64,000 nucleotides of DNA from Plasmodium coatneyi. Lineage: Eukaryota; Apicomplexa; Aconoidasida; Haemosporida; Plasmodiidae. This document shows positions 51,733-61,933 of the stretch, piece by piece. The notes beneath the pieces were generated by a model. The model saw only the letters and a program-made list of their open reading frames with translations, had not been told where the DNA came from and ran no database searches. The stretch spans positions 992,001 to 1,056,000 of the forward strand of contig NC_033556.1 in NCBI RefSeq assembly GCF_001680005.1, written 5' to 3'. The position numbers and the translations under genes were made by a program. Position 1 is the stretch's first letter. Every line of letters starts with the position of its first letter.

Positions 51733-52650
51733 GCGCAAATGCGGGTGGACTTCCCTAGCTGTTAAGCTTTCCACCCATTCGTCGTTAACCATACGGGAAG
51801 AGGAACTTGTCTAGCGTAACTTCTTTTTATGCGGTGCGCGTCGCCAAAATATGTTTTTTGTACCACCTCTTTTTATTTTTATGATTTTTCCCATTAGTGC
51901 TTCCTCAGTTGTGGGATAGCAGAAGGGGAGATTTTTTTTTTTTTATCAAACAAGTAAATTTTTACCATTTTGACCCGTCCGAATGGGTTAAGTTAATGCC
52001 ACCTTTGGGAGAATGGAATGTTGTTGCCGGACGGGGGGATGATTATTCCCCGTTGCTGTTCGCCTGACCGTTCGTTCCGTTTTGTGTGGACGAAAAAATG
52101 CGGCGCAGCTTCATTCGTGCAGATGAGGATACTTCCGACGGGAGGGTCGCCCTTTATTGGGGAGGAAAAAAATAGGGGACAGGCAAATTTGTTCCTTCCC
52201 CCGTGCTGAGCAAAGTTGGAGCAGAAGTCACAATTTAATCCTTAAAAAGGGAAGGACATTATGTCAAAGTGGAAAAACCATAACATGGTACAGTGATGCT
52301 AAGAAAAAAAAAAAATAATAAATTCTTCCCCTTGGAATCTTCTGCGTATGTTCCAACATAATGCGTATTTTTTTACTTTCCGCGAAGGCGCAGCTTACCA
52401 CAGGTTTTTTCGCGGTGCCGTTATAGGGCAATAAAAAAAAAAAAAAAAATCATCACAAATGAAAGGAAAAAAAGTGACGACGAAACGGTGAAGATAAATC
52501 TGCTTGATCTTGACTTGGATCTACGCAGCGGGATTCAACAACGCATTTTTTTTCTTTCATTATGATGGCGCTTGAGTAACAAGTTGGTATAGTTGGTATT
52601 TTTATTTATTTATTTTTATTTTTCTTCCCATGTGAGCGCCAAAAAAGAAG
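51733..52650. other. Intergenic spacer upstream of NOL10
   Basis: This 918-base spacer separates two plus-strand genes and should hold the 3' end of the small gene and the NOL10 promoter. A/T runs occur at 51931-51944, 52302-52315 and 52433-52449, and TTTATTTATTTATTT sequence just precedes the NOL10 ATG. I see no gene or structured RNA. Confidence 0.55.
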
Positions 52651-54396
52651 ATGATCAAGTCGTTCATAAACAACGGGATTAAAATATACTCGTTAACATC
52701 GGGGAGGGTGAGTCCCGAGAATGGTGGTGGCATCGGCAGCGTAGGAAAAGGTAGTGGAAGGAAAAAGAAGAATGCATCCATTGGGGGGAGTGAGAACTCG
52801 GTGGAGATTTTGCACGATTTGGAATTTTCACAGAAAAGTGAACAAGTGAAGATAAGCGATGACGGGAGGTATATCTGTATCAGTGGGATGTATCCACCTC
52901 AGGTGGGATTGTATGACACGAAAGAAATGTCTATAAAGCATAGGAGGCATTTCGACGAAGAGGTTGTAAATTTTGAGTTCCTAACTAGTAACTATGAGAA
53001 GCTAGCTTTTTTATGCAAAAACAGACACCTAGAATTTCACAACGCAGCAGGAAAGTACTACAAAATGAGGATTCCAAAGGAGGGCAGAAATTTACTGTAT
53101 AATAGAGAAAATTCTAATCTATATATTTGTTCCTCTTTTGACGAAATATACGTTTTGAATTTAAACAAGGGTGGGTTTGAAAGTTCCATGAGTACGAAAA
53201 ATGAACACAACAATTTTTTATGTCGAAATATGCAGCTGCCTGTTTTGGCTACAGGGGGGTCGAGTGGATTTTTGGAAATTTGGGATGAGCGCGTGAAGAA
53301 GAGTATTTCTTGTTTGGACATTCATCAGGGGGAGGAACTAACTGCTGGATGTTTTTCCGAGAGTGGGTTGAAATTGGGTGTTGGGACGGAGAAGGGTATC
53401 GTGAAGATGTACGACATTCGTCATAATAGGCCGCTCCTTGTGAAAGACCACTGCAACGATTTGGCCATTAAGAAGATCGAGTTTGTTAGCATCGGCAGGA
53501 GTGGTGGAGGCAGCACTGCAGTAGGAGCTGGCAGTGGAACGTTTACTAATGAGCGCTTTCTCCGTGGTGGTGGTCAGTGTGGCCCCCCCGTCGCAGGTGG
53601 AAGCGGTTCAAACGAGTACGTCACATCTGCAGACGCGAACTGCATAAAAATATACAACGAGAACAATCCCAATTTGTTGTCTTTCCATGTTGTGAATAGG
53701 GAGAGCGAAAGTGGAAAGAGTAAAGGTGGGTCAAAAAAAACAAACGCGTTCAAATTACTTGGAAACGATACGATAAGTATCAATTCGTTTACCTTTTATA
53801 AAAACTCGGGGTTATGTTTCATCCCCTGTGACAGTACGAATGTTTCCCTTTACTTCATTCCCTACATTGGGATTGCCCCCAAGTGGTGTAACTTTCTCGA
53901 TAACATCACGGAGGAGTTAGAAGAAAGAGAGAAATACGACAACAACAGGGATGATGGTGACACGCAGTATGCCAACACGAATGACCTCTTCGACGATTAT
54001 GTATTTGTTTCGAACGAACAAGTGGAAAGGATGAATATAAGTCACCTGAAAGGAACGCCCAACTTAATTTCCTACCTACACGGGTACTACATGCCGTCCA
54101 AAATGTACACAGATATTAAGAGCGTCCTTGAAGCCGATAATTTGAACCAAGTGAAGAAGGCCATTGTGCAAAAGCGGCTGGAGAAGAAACAGCAGATGCG
54201 AATCCCCGACAGAAGCGTTATGGTGAACAGAGAGTATGTCGATAAACTACTCACCAGGGTGAACAAGAAGGTGGACAAAAAGCAGAAGGCTATCGTGGAT
54301 GCCCAGGAGCTGTTGCAAGACGAGCGGTTCAACAAGCTCTTCTACGACCCCGAATACATGGTCGAGACGGTCGACTTGGGCGACCAGCCGGGTTGA
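52651..54396 (+). CDS. NOL10: Nucleolar protein 10 (NOL10/ENP2), WD40 ribosome-biogenesis factor
   Basis: NOL10 (yeast Enp2) is a nucleolar WD40 protein associated with the small-subunit processome. The 581-residue product matches the family through its length: an N-terminal KSFINNGIKIYSLTSGR start; ILHDLEFSQKSEQVKISDDGRYI; MYPPQVGLYDTKEMSIKHRRHFD; RIPKEGRNLLYNRENSNLYI; IVKMYDIRHNRPLLVKDH; and the diagnostic YIGIAPKWCNFLDNITEELEE with the following NISHLKGTPNLISYLHGYYM. The C-terminal block RMNISHL...VDKLL and DERFNKLFYDPEYMVE (about 540-575) is the NUC153-type motif. It stops there, lacking the charged tail of yeast and human proteins. A Gly/Ser-rich insertion (about 282-320) is parasite-specific. 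It has no intron. Confidence 0.94.
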   Translation: MIKSFINNGIKIYSLTSGRVSPENGGGIGSVGKGSGRKKKNASIGGSENSVEILHDLEFSQKSEQVKISDDGRYICISGMYPPQVGLYDTKEMSIKHRRHFDEEVVNFEFLTSNYEKLAFLCKNRHLEFHNAAGKYYKMRIPKEGRNLLYNRENSNLYICSSFDEIYVLNLNKGGFESSMSTKNEHNNFLCRNMQLPVLATGGSSGFLEIWDERVKKSISCLDIHQGEELTAGCFSESGLKLGVGTEKGIVKMYDIRHNRPLLVKDHCNDLAIKKIEFVSIGRSGGGSTAVGAGSGTFTNERFLRGGGQCGPPVAGGSGSNEYVTSADANCIKIYNENNPNLLSFHVVNRESESGKSKGGSKKTNAFKLLGNDTISINSFTFYKNSGLCFIPCDSTNVSLYFIPYIGIAPKWCNFLDNITEELEEREKYDNNRDDGDTQYANTNDLFDDYVFVSNEQVERMNISHLKGTPNLISYLHGYYMPSKMYTDIKSVLEADNLNQVKKAIVQKRLEKKQQMRIPDRSVMVNREYVDKLLTRVNKKVDKKQKAIVDAQELLQDERFNKLFYDPEYMVETVDLGDQPG

Positions 54397-55803
54397 GGGG
54401 CCGTCGCTATTCGTGGGGTAGGTAAATAACCCTAGTGCGTGTTTCCCTTCATTGGGGAGTATAGCGACATCTGCTGGATTGCACTCCGCTAAAGCTTATT
54501 CGAAGATGGAGAGCAGCATCGTTTATCCACTATTGGCTAGTACCAAGCGAAGAATGCCCAGACGGTTGCTGAGTTTCCCCACTCCTAATATAATAGGAGT
54601 AACCAAGCAGGGAAAAAAACTGTTAGTAAATTTTTTTTGTTCATCAAGGAGAAGCGCTGCGGAGGAGTACACCGCATGGGCGCATCCCTCATCTAATTTG
54701 AAGGGGAGAAAGGGGAACAAATTTCCCAGGGGGAGCCTCCAATATTGTGGGAACAATTGGGCGAACATGACCACACGGCGAGGAGACCAGTTAAAAGAAT
54801 GGTGGTAAGGTCGAGACGGTTTCGTCCCTATAACGAGGATGCACAGGGGGCCCTTTACCCCCTTATATTTATCCCCATTCCTTGGGATGGTGAACATTGT
54901 TTGGGTGGTTCTTGCCCTTCAAGCGGTTGCACGTTATTTCGCATTGTTGCGTGTTACCGTGGTTGAGTTCGTTGTGTGTCGCTTTATTGCGCTTCGCCCT
55001 TTTGTTGCCCATTTTTTTTGCCTTCGTTTCGCCCTTTTTTTTTCTATTTACCCTCTTCTCATTTTTTGTGACCCGCTCACCGAAGCGGTATCTTTGGCGG
55101 GCCTCCCGCGCAAGATTTATTTGTTCCACTTATAGGACTTTGCATTTGTCAAAATTTTAATTAACTTTTTTCTCCACAACAACTTGCTTCTCAACAACTT
55201 TTTTTTCTTTGAAATGTGTAATGCAGTACATGCAAGAACCGACTCATTTGGGAGAAAAAAAAAAAAAAAAAAAAAAAAATAGAAATTCTACACCTAGTAG
55301 GCAGTTGTAAAAAAAAAAAAAACACACAAGGGAAAAAAAAAAAAGAAAAAACCACAAAAGGGGAAAAAAAAACCGCGAAAGAGAAAGCAAAATGGCGAAT
55401 AAGTCGCACACGAAAAGAAAATGTTCTTCTTGTTCTGCGGGATCATTTTTTTTCTCATTTCATCTAATTGTGTGCTAATGTAGATGAGGCGGTTAGAACC
55501 CTGAACCTGCGGTTGCATCTGCCTATGTGTACTCTCATTTGGCGTGTTCCGCTTTGTTCAGCACAAACGGTCACCCGTGCGCTTGTTCTGTGCATGCATG
55601 CATGAATGTATTTTTTCTGTTTCACTTGCGGCAGTCGTTGCATCTGTTTCTGCGCGAAGATTGGTTTACCCCCCTAGTCAACACGACTAACGTGGTCAAG
55701 TCGGTGAATTCGATATTTTAACCAATTTTGTTGCCTCTTTTTAGTCGGCACTTACTTGCCATCCCACACACCTACACTTTATTCTTCTATGCGGGTAGCT
55801 GTA

Positions 55804-55839
<36 letters not shown>

Positions 55840-56820
55840 CCTTTTTGCCGTTCCGCTTAACCACCAGAACCGGTAACCCTTGTCGTTTACTTTCTGTGCC
55901 TCTGACATACTTTCCATTTTGTTTCTCCCGAGTATAGTATATTAGCTTATGACTTTTCCCTGTGCGTCGAGAATATCCACTGTGGATCACTTCGTGTCCT
56001 TAAGTAGTGCAAAGAAAAAAAAAACATTGTTTGCTTTCAGTGGTTAATATTTTCTTTGACTTTAGTGCAATGTGTCCTTTTTGTTCTGCGGAACTGCTAC
56101 CTGCATGCGTCCGTCATTTGTACTCCCCTTCATATATCTGCTCTCACACACACACCAACGGCTGCATCAAGCGAATTGATGTGGTTTCTGTAGATACCCT
56201 GACTTCGAAATGCTCGTCATTTTTTTTGAAAATTTAATGCTACATTTGGAGAGACTTGTATTTTACTTGGAGTTATCTCTCTTCTATCTAACGGCGCTTT
56301 TCCTGTGCAGTTGATTTGTCGGTCGCATATGTGAGGGCACCGGTATCGTCTGTACTGGGTGAAGTACTCCCATTTGGGGATGGAAGAAAAAAACACCCCT
56401 CAGTGTGCGTTCTCAGCGAGGTGCACTTACCGCGTTGGTTAAGGACTGCAGATAGGAAACTCTCCACCGCTGCAGTGGCGAAAAGGAAAAAAAAAAAAAA
56501 ATAATAAAATAATAATAATAATTAAATAAAAAACCTTCAAGCAGGAACAGAAATAGGACCTACGTGAAAGACGGAGTATCCGTTGCAAAGACAAGGAACG
56601 ACCGTGTGAAGTGGTGGAAACGTGGCGGAATAATCTATGTGGCCCAAACTGGCTATCCCCTTTTTTCGACCCCATCCCATCAGAGAATTGACATACGGGG
56701 AGCAGCTTCACAAAAAAGGGAAGATACACATGTGGAGGAAGGAGCGAAGTGTAACGATCAGAAGAAAAATATATCTTTCGAGGGGAAAGAAAAAATTGGT
56801 AATATAGGAACAGACCAACC
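54397..56820. other. Intergenic spacer upstream of the TKL-like kinase
   Basis: These 2.4 kb lie between two plus-strand genes. The region holds long homopolymers (A run about 55255-55279, T run about 55810-55839, A run about 56489-56500) and A-rich clusters near 55307-55375. The last 250 bases before the kinase ATG are open in one frame (56564-56845) that differs from the kinase frame; I treat this as 5' UTR. No other gene is visible. Confidence 0.55.
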
Positions 56821-59781
56821 ATGGAGAATAGTCCAACGCAGATAAAACAAAAAGTGGTCACTGGGAACGATCCGTCTAGTATGAAGAGAAAGCAGCAGAC
56901 TTGTAGGAGTCTCCCCCAGAGTGAAAGAAGCCAAAGGGGAATAAGCAGAAAAGTTAGCACAGTAGGAGTGACATCCGAATATGTTCTGGGGGAGGAACAA
57001 AAAAGTGGTGATATCCCCCCGACAGGGAATCACATCCATCCTGATAGTGTCAACTATGGGAAGATAGTCAGTTTCGAGGAAGGGGCCTTTTCCAAAGAGC
57101 AAAGGTGGAATGCCCAAGGAAGCGTCTCCACGAACGCATATTCCCACCACTGCAGCGTTGATGAGAGCACCTCGCGTCAAAACAGCAATGAAGGTTATCT
57201 CTCCGTGTGCACTTCCCTGGAGGTGGAGGGAGAAAGGACTGATCTGCTTTACAATCAAAGTAGCACTCTAAAGGAGGACAATAACACGTTCCTATTAGAG
57301 CATGAAATATTTTTTGCAAAGGATGAGTTAGTTGACGTGAAAGGTGAAAATCAGTCTCGTCAGAGAAGTAAGCTAAATGGAGGTGGGGGTAAAAAGAGGG
57401 ACCTTGTGTCTACTAACGAGGCATTAAAAAAGGGGAAGTACCCATCTGGGGATGTTGCTACTAATTCAAAGAACACCCATGAGGATAAAACGATTGTTCA
57501 TAGAAGGAGGAATTCAGTGGGGAGGTCTCCCAAATGTGAGGGTGCTAACCCTGCGAGGTGCAACACGTCTGATAGGGCACATGATCAAAAGTTGAAAAGG
57601 GAATCCACCCACGTGATTTTAGAGGAAGCCCCCGTTAGTGGGAAGGGAAGGACTTCCAATTCGGGTAAGATTAAAGTAGCAGATCAGAAAATAAGCAACG
57701 CCTCGTCGTACGATAAACGGAAGAGGGAAGAATATGTTTCCACTTCGAATTACAGGTCAGATAATTTTACGTCTGGAGATAAAATGGACTGTAGAAACGA
57801 CACCTTTTGTTATGAGAATAGCTTACAGAGTAGTCTGTCCAAGAGTGCCCATAGTTCTAGCTTGGTGGACTATGTCACTTCTCAAAATAGTAGCCTCACT
57901 ACTGAGTATGGGGAGCAGTTTCCGGAGGGGACTCCTTACAAGAGCGAACGCACCACGGGTAGTCCCCCTTGCGATAAGCCTTCTTACTTAAGTAGGGAAG
58001 TGCAAGACAGTCTCTACAATTCCGTGGTGCAGAACATGGAAAGGGAAATTATGATCTTGAACGGGTTCGAGCAGGGGCAGGTTACAACGGATCGAGGCAA
58101 GGTAGTGAAAGACGTAAAAGTGGATGATATACAGTTGGACAAGGGGAAACTTCCCCCAGTGGAAGCCTACCCTGCGAAATGCACCACATCAGAAGAAGAC
58201 GCCGTGAGAATATTTTTCAAGGGGGACAGAAGATTCTTCAACTTTGATCTCCCCGCTAGCGAAATAATCGAACGGAAGAGCTTTGAAATACTCGAAATGA
58301 TTAGCGAAGGAAGTTTCGGCACGGTTTACAAAGCACTGTGGCAGAAGAAAATCGTTGCCGTGAAAAAGTCTCACATCCACATGTCCCTGGAGGGCATGCG
58401 TTCCATCGTGCGCGAGGTGAATACGTACCGCTCCGTTTCGCACGATAACATTGTAAAGTATTACGGTAGGGCAAGCGAACTAGAGTATGCATTTTCGCGG
58501 TTATTCGATTGTGCGATTTAGCGGTTCTTTGACTGCATAGTTTTGTACCAAGCGGGTTCAACGTAGCTTTATGCTTTTCCTATTTGTCCCCTTCGCAGGA
58601 GTCTGCATAGACGAATCCTTCATAGGGATCGTCCTGGAGTATGTCCCCAGAGGGAACGTCTTCGATATGTTGTACAATGGCACGCTGGTTGTTCCTTACG
58701 AGGTTCGCCTGCATATGGCTGTCCAGCTCGTGCAAGTGGTTAAGTACCTTCACTCGGTTAAGCGGTTCGTCCACCGGGATTTGAAAACGAGTAACTTTTT
58801 GTTTGACGAGGAGGTAAGCGGGGGGGGGAAACTACCTAAACTGAGCGGAGCGGGGGAGAGGGACATGAGACCTGCCCATTAAATATTCGTGTGTTGATCA
58901 CTCAATGTAGATCGATTCCCCCGCAGTGCACTTTTCCATTTCATGCTGTGTCACCTCATGCTGCGCTTCCCCACCCCTGCAGTACAACCTAAAAATATGC
59001 GATTTCGGAAAAACGAGGAAGTTAAACACAGACGGGAAAATTATTTTAGAGGACAACGGGGGCTCCCCCAGATACATGGCCCCGGAGTGTTTCATCGAAG
59101 GTAGCACTGATGAGGGAATTGTGGACGTTCGTGTGTGTGAGTGGCATAACTCTGCTTACCATGCGGTGGTAAATAGCAACCAGTTTGCTTTGTTCACCTC
59201 GTGACGATTTGTGAGAAGACATCCATTATAGATTTTCACCCTTCGTGGGAGTGCTTTCCAATTTAATGATCCAAGATATGTCCACTCATTGATTTTCCAT
59301 TCGTAAATTTTTTTTTTCCTTTTGTTATTTTTTGCGATGCCTACAATGATTATCACCTGTTCTCTTCTTCCCCCTTTGCAGGGAACTCCATAAATGAGAA
59401 GTCAGACATCTGGGGCCTGGCGTGTTGCCTGATTGAGATTTTCGCCAACCAAATTCCGTTTCAGCATATAAAGCATAAGGAAGGTAAGAGGGAGTAAGGT
59501 GGCATCGGGAGAGTGGCGTGAGCGAATGGACAAGTCATGGACGTAAACTATATGCTTTGGTGCACTGGTCACGTGCATATTCATGCGCCCCCCGCACACA
59601 CCTTCCCTTCTCAGATGTTGTAGTAGAAATTTTGGTGAACAAGAAGAAGCCGAATGTGCCTAACTGCTTCCACCCCAAATTGCATAAACTGTTGGAGAGG
59701 AGTTTCTGCACAGACCCAGAGGAAAGACCCTCATGCGAGGAATACCTACAATTGCTTCTCGAGTATTATGAAAACAGCTGA
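56821..59781 (+). CDS. Tyrosine kinase-like (TKL-type) Ser/Thr protein kinase, five exons
   Basis: I infer exons 56821-58465, 58599-58813, 58983-59100, 59382-59483 and 59615-59781, all with GT/AG introns and consistent phase, giving 748 residues. The N-terminal 480 residues are Ser/Lys/Asn-rich without domains. The kinase domain (about 485-745) has a glycine loop ISEGSFGTVYKA, catalytic Lys515 in VAVKK, HRDLKTSN with Asp609, DFG at 627-629 (CDFGKTRK), YMAPEC, and DIWGLACCLIEIF. It ends with a short C-tail YLQLLLEYYENS. All residues needed for catalysis are present. The DLKTSN loop and APE region resemble TKL or MAPKKK kinases, so family placement is tentative. Introns fall inside the kinase domain. 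I do not recall a kinase at this place in P. falciparum. Confidence 0.87.
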
Positions 59782-60330
59782 GGATGTTAAAAGAAAAAAA
59801 AAAAAAACATAAACGCCATTTGCAAGAGGTTTATACCACCTTTTTTTGTCCGTGTTGAGGGGGACACTTATCTGATTATGCGCGATTGATGAACTCCGTT
59901 GATCAACCTTGTCATTTTTTTTTTTTTTTTTAATGTGTACTGATATACTTTCCCCCCTTTGGGAACCTTTTTTATAGATTTTATTACATTCCACGAATTT
60001 GCATAAAAACGATTGGTGAGAATGGCATAACTGAGGAAGTGTCCTAAATTCGCAATTGGCATGTTTGTCTTTTTTTTTCCAACATAGTTGTCTCCGCTGG
60101 GCAACACAATGTTTGTTCTCCCCTTGTGAGCGGATGAACAGGTAGAATTTAAACTGTTAACACTTACGGAATTGGGGGGAAGGGCAGTAATGTACGTCCA
60201 TTTTGTAGAACCTAAACGGAATTGGGAGGGCTCTTTGTTCGAAGAAGAGGTGGAGAAATTTTTCTTACTGCCATTTTGGTAGGACGCACAAAATACGCTT
60301 ACAGTGGAGATAAGTTGTAACTCAGTGGTG

Positions 60331-60360
60331 TAGCTAGCCATTTTGAAGTAGCCAATTGGG

Positions 60361-60397
<37 letters not shown>

Positions 60398-60399
60398 TT
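60331..60399 (+). repeat. Dispersed repeat, copy B (poly-A containing)
   Basis: This unit begins TAGCTAGCCATTTTGAAGTA and continues GCCAATTGGGAATT, then about 28 A bases and TACAATT. It matches 40333-40397 in the same orientation over its whole length apart from one missing A and a longer A run. It is immediately followed by an AT-rich stretch and the hairpin at 60422. Confidence 0.85.
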
Positions 60400-60421
60400 A
60401 TAACTATAATTATATATAGTG

Positions 60422-60480
60422 AAAAAAGCTAGCTCTCTTGTCTAGCTTTTTTGTGAGTACAATTTTTACTCCTAGACAAG
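60422..60480. repeat. Inverted repeats with two mutually exclusive hairpins
   Basis: Arm AAAAAAGCTAG (60422-60432) pairs perfectly with CTAGCTTTTTT (60442-60452) around a 9-base loop. Alternatively CTTGTCTAG (60437-60445) pairs with CTAGACAAG (60472-60480), enclosing a second stem GAGTA (60455-60459) with TACTC (60467-60471). The two folds share bases 60442-60445 and cannot coexist. Whether this is transcribed is unknown. Confidence 0.8.
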
Positions 60481-60495
60481 TCATATGCACATTTT

Positions 60496-60531
<36 letters not shown>

Positions 60532-61048
60532 GTTGTAGGTCTGTTGGGCCAGGACAATGGCTATCAGCTGGTTGAGGTGTGGTAAAGAAGGATCATATGA
60601 ATATTAATTTAATTATAAAAGTTTTTTTTTTTTAAAGATTATTTTTGTTTTCAATTTAACTTTATGGTTCCGCCCATTTTGACAATTATTCCGAATTTAT
60701 CTGCTTCAATTTTTTCGTGTTTCCTATCCGTTTTTGTCACAACAGTGTCTATCCGAGGAGGGCCACTTTGTACGAGTCTTTTCCAATTGCTTCATTTTTT
60801 TTCGTTCTTTTTATTCGTTCCTTTTTTTCGTTTCGTTTTTTCGCTCATTTAAATTGTTCACCTTCGCGCGCGTGTCCACCCAAGCGTGCCCAAGTTGACC
60901 ACCCACTCTTGCGAATAAGGCAGTTGGAATTTTCCCCCGTAAGAGGGCAACACAGACGGAGAGGAGAAATAATCAAAGGTGGAAAAAAAAAAAAAATAAT
61001 AAAGTAACAATAAAGTAACAATAAAGTAGTAATAAATAACAACACAAA

Positions 61049-61933
61049 ATGAAAGGTGCACATGCCGTGTCCTGCTTGATCCTCTTGTTGGGTTATGTCC
61101 AAAGTTCCGTGTCGGCAAAAATGAACGTTATGTCGCACAATTCTGCCGTTCCCAGAACTGACGGCGAAGAAGGCTCCGACGAGAAAGTTATAACGTGCAT
61201 CACTAAATATATCATTAAAGGAGACTTAGAAATTGACGATGGAGGGTTTTGTAGCAGCAGCATAGGTTCGCAATCCCCGCCAGGATCATGCGCTGATGGG
61301 GCAGCCAACCCAGGAAATTATTGTGATAACTATTATGATATAACTTTACTTGTTGAGGAGTCTAGCTTTGTTCAGAAAGATTACTGGAAGAAAGGAACGA
61401 TCCCCTTTTTAGAATCCATGGTTAGGAATGCCCGAGTGAGTAAGGACAAAGCACACATGTCCATAGTGCTCTTTGCGCGAGACCCACGTGTTATCGTCCC
61501 ATTCACTGATGAGGTTAGTCAAGATAAGGATAAGTTGATTGAGAGAGTTCGAGCCATAGATGACGTAGGAACTAGTCCTGACACGCTGTATGCATATGCT
61601 TTGGAACACACGTTGGAGCACGTCATTTTTGGGGAGGGTACCAGGAAGGATGCACCGAAGGTTGTAGTCCTGTTTTACTACGGATTTGACTATGGAGCAA
61701 ATAAGAGCCTCATCCCTGACGTGGTGGAAGATTACAGACAGAAGAACATCAAACTGGTGATAGTTGGAATCGCCTTAGGTAACAGGGACAACGCATACTT
61801 GCTTGGGGGTTGTGCCATCGGTGACGATAACTGCGCGAACGTGATATTTAAGCCCTGGGACTTTGTAATTCCTGCAGCCGCGGAGGTGAAGGCGAAAATA
61901 TGCAGCGAGGGAGATTCCGCCTCTACGGACTGA
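61049..61933 (+). CDS. WARP: von Willebrand factor A domain-related protein (WARP), secreted ookinete protein
   Basis: WARP is a micronemal, secreted A-domain protein of the ookinete, the mosquito-midgut-invading stage. The 294-residue product begins with a classical signal peptide (about 1-23, hydrophobic CLILLLGYV then SSVSA). A single vWA domain runs from about 95 to 285: YDITLLVEESSFV, MSIVLFARDPRVIVPF, DDVGTSPDTLYAYALEH, VVVLFYYGFDYG and IKLVIVGIAL are its core strands and helices. There is no transmembrane segment or GPI signal at the C-terminus, consistent with a soluble protein. Several cysteines (for example in FCSSS, GSCADG and YCDNYYD) precede the A domain. The metal-site residues are not canonical (see findings). 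The gene has no intron. Position near the AT-rich chromosome end agrees with my memory of P. falciparum chromosome 8. Confidence 0.93.
   Translation: MKGAHAVSCLILLLGYVQSSVSAKMNVMSHNSAVPRTDGEEGSDEKVITCITKYIIKGDLEIDDGGFCSSSIGSQSPPGSCADGAANPGNYCDNYYDITLLVEESSFVQKDYWKKGTIPFLESMVRNARVSKDKAHMSIVLFARDPRVIVPFTDEVSQDKDKLIERVRAIDDVGTSPDTLYAYALEHTLEHVIFGEGTRKDAPKVVVLFYYGFDYGANKSLIPDVVEDYRQKNIKLVIVGIALGNRDNAYLLGGCAIGDDNCANVIFKPWDFVIPAAAEVKAKICSEGDSASTD

Larger units (their letters stand above)
59782..61048. other. Intergenic spacer between the kinase and WARP
   Basis: This 1.27 kb spacer contains dispersed repeat copy B (60331-60399), an adjacent hairpin region (60422-60480), a 27-base A run (about 60503-60529), and T-rich then AATAAAGTAACA-type sequence before WARP. 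The composition shifts towards AT here. It should include the WARP promoter. No open frame looks real. Confidence 0.6.
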
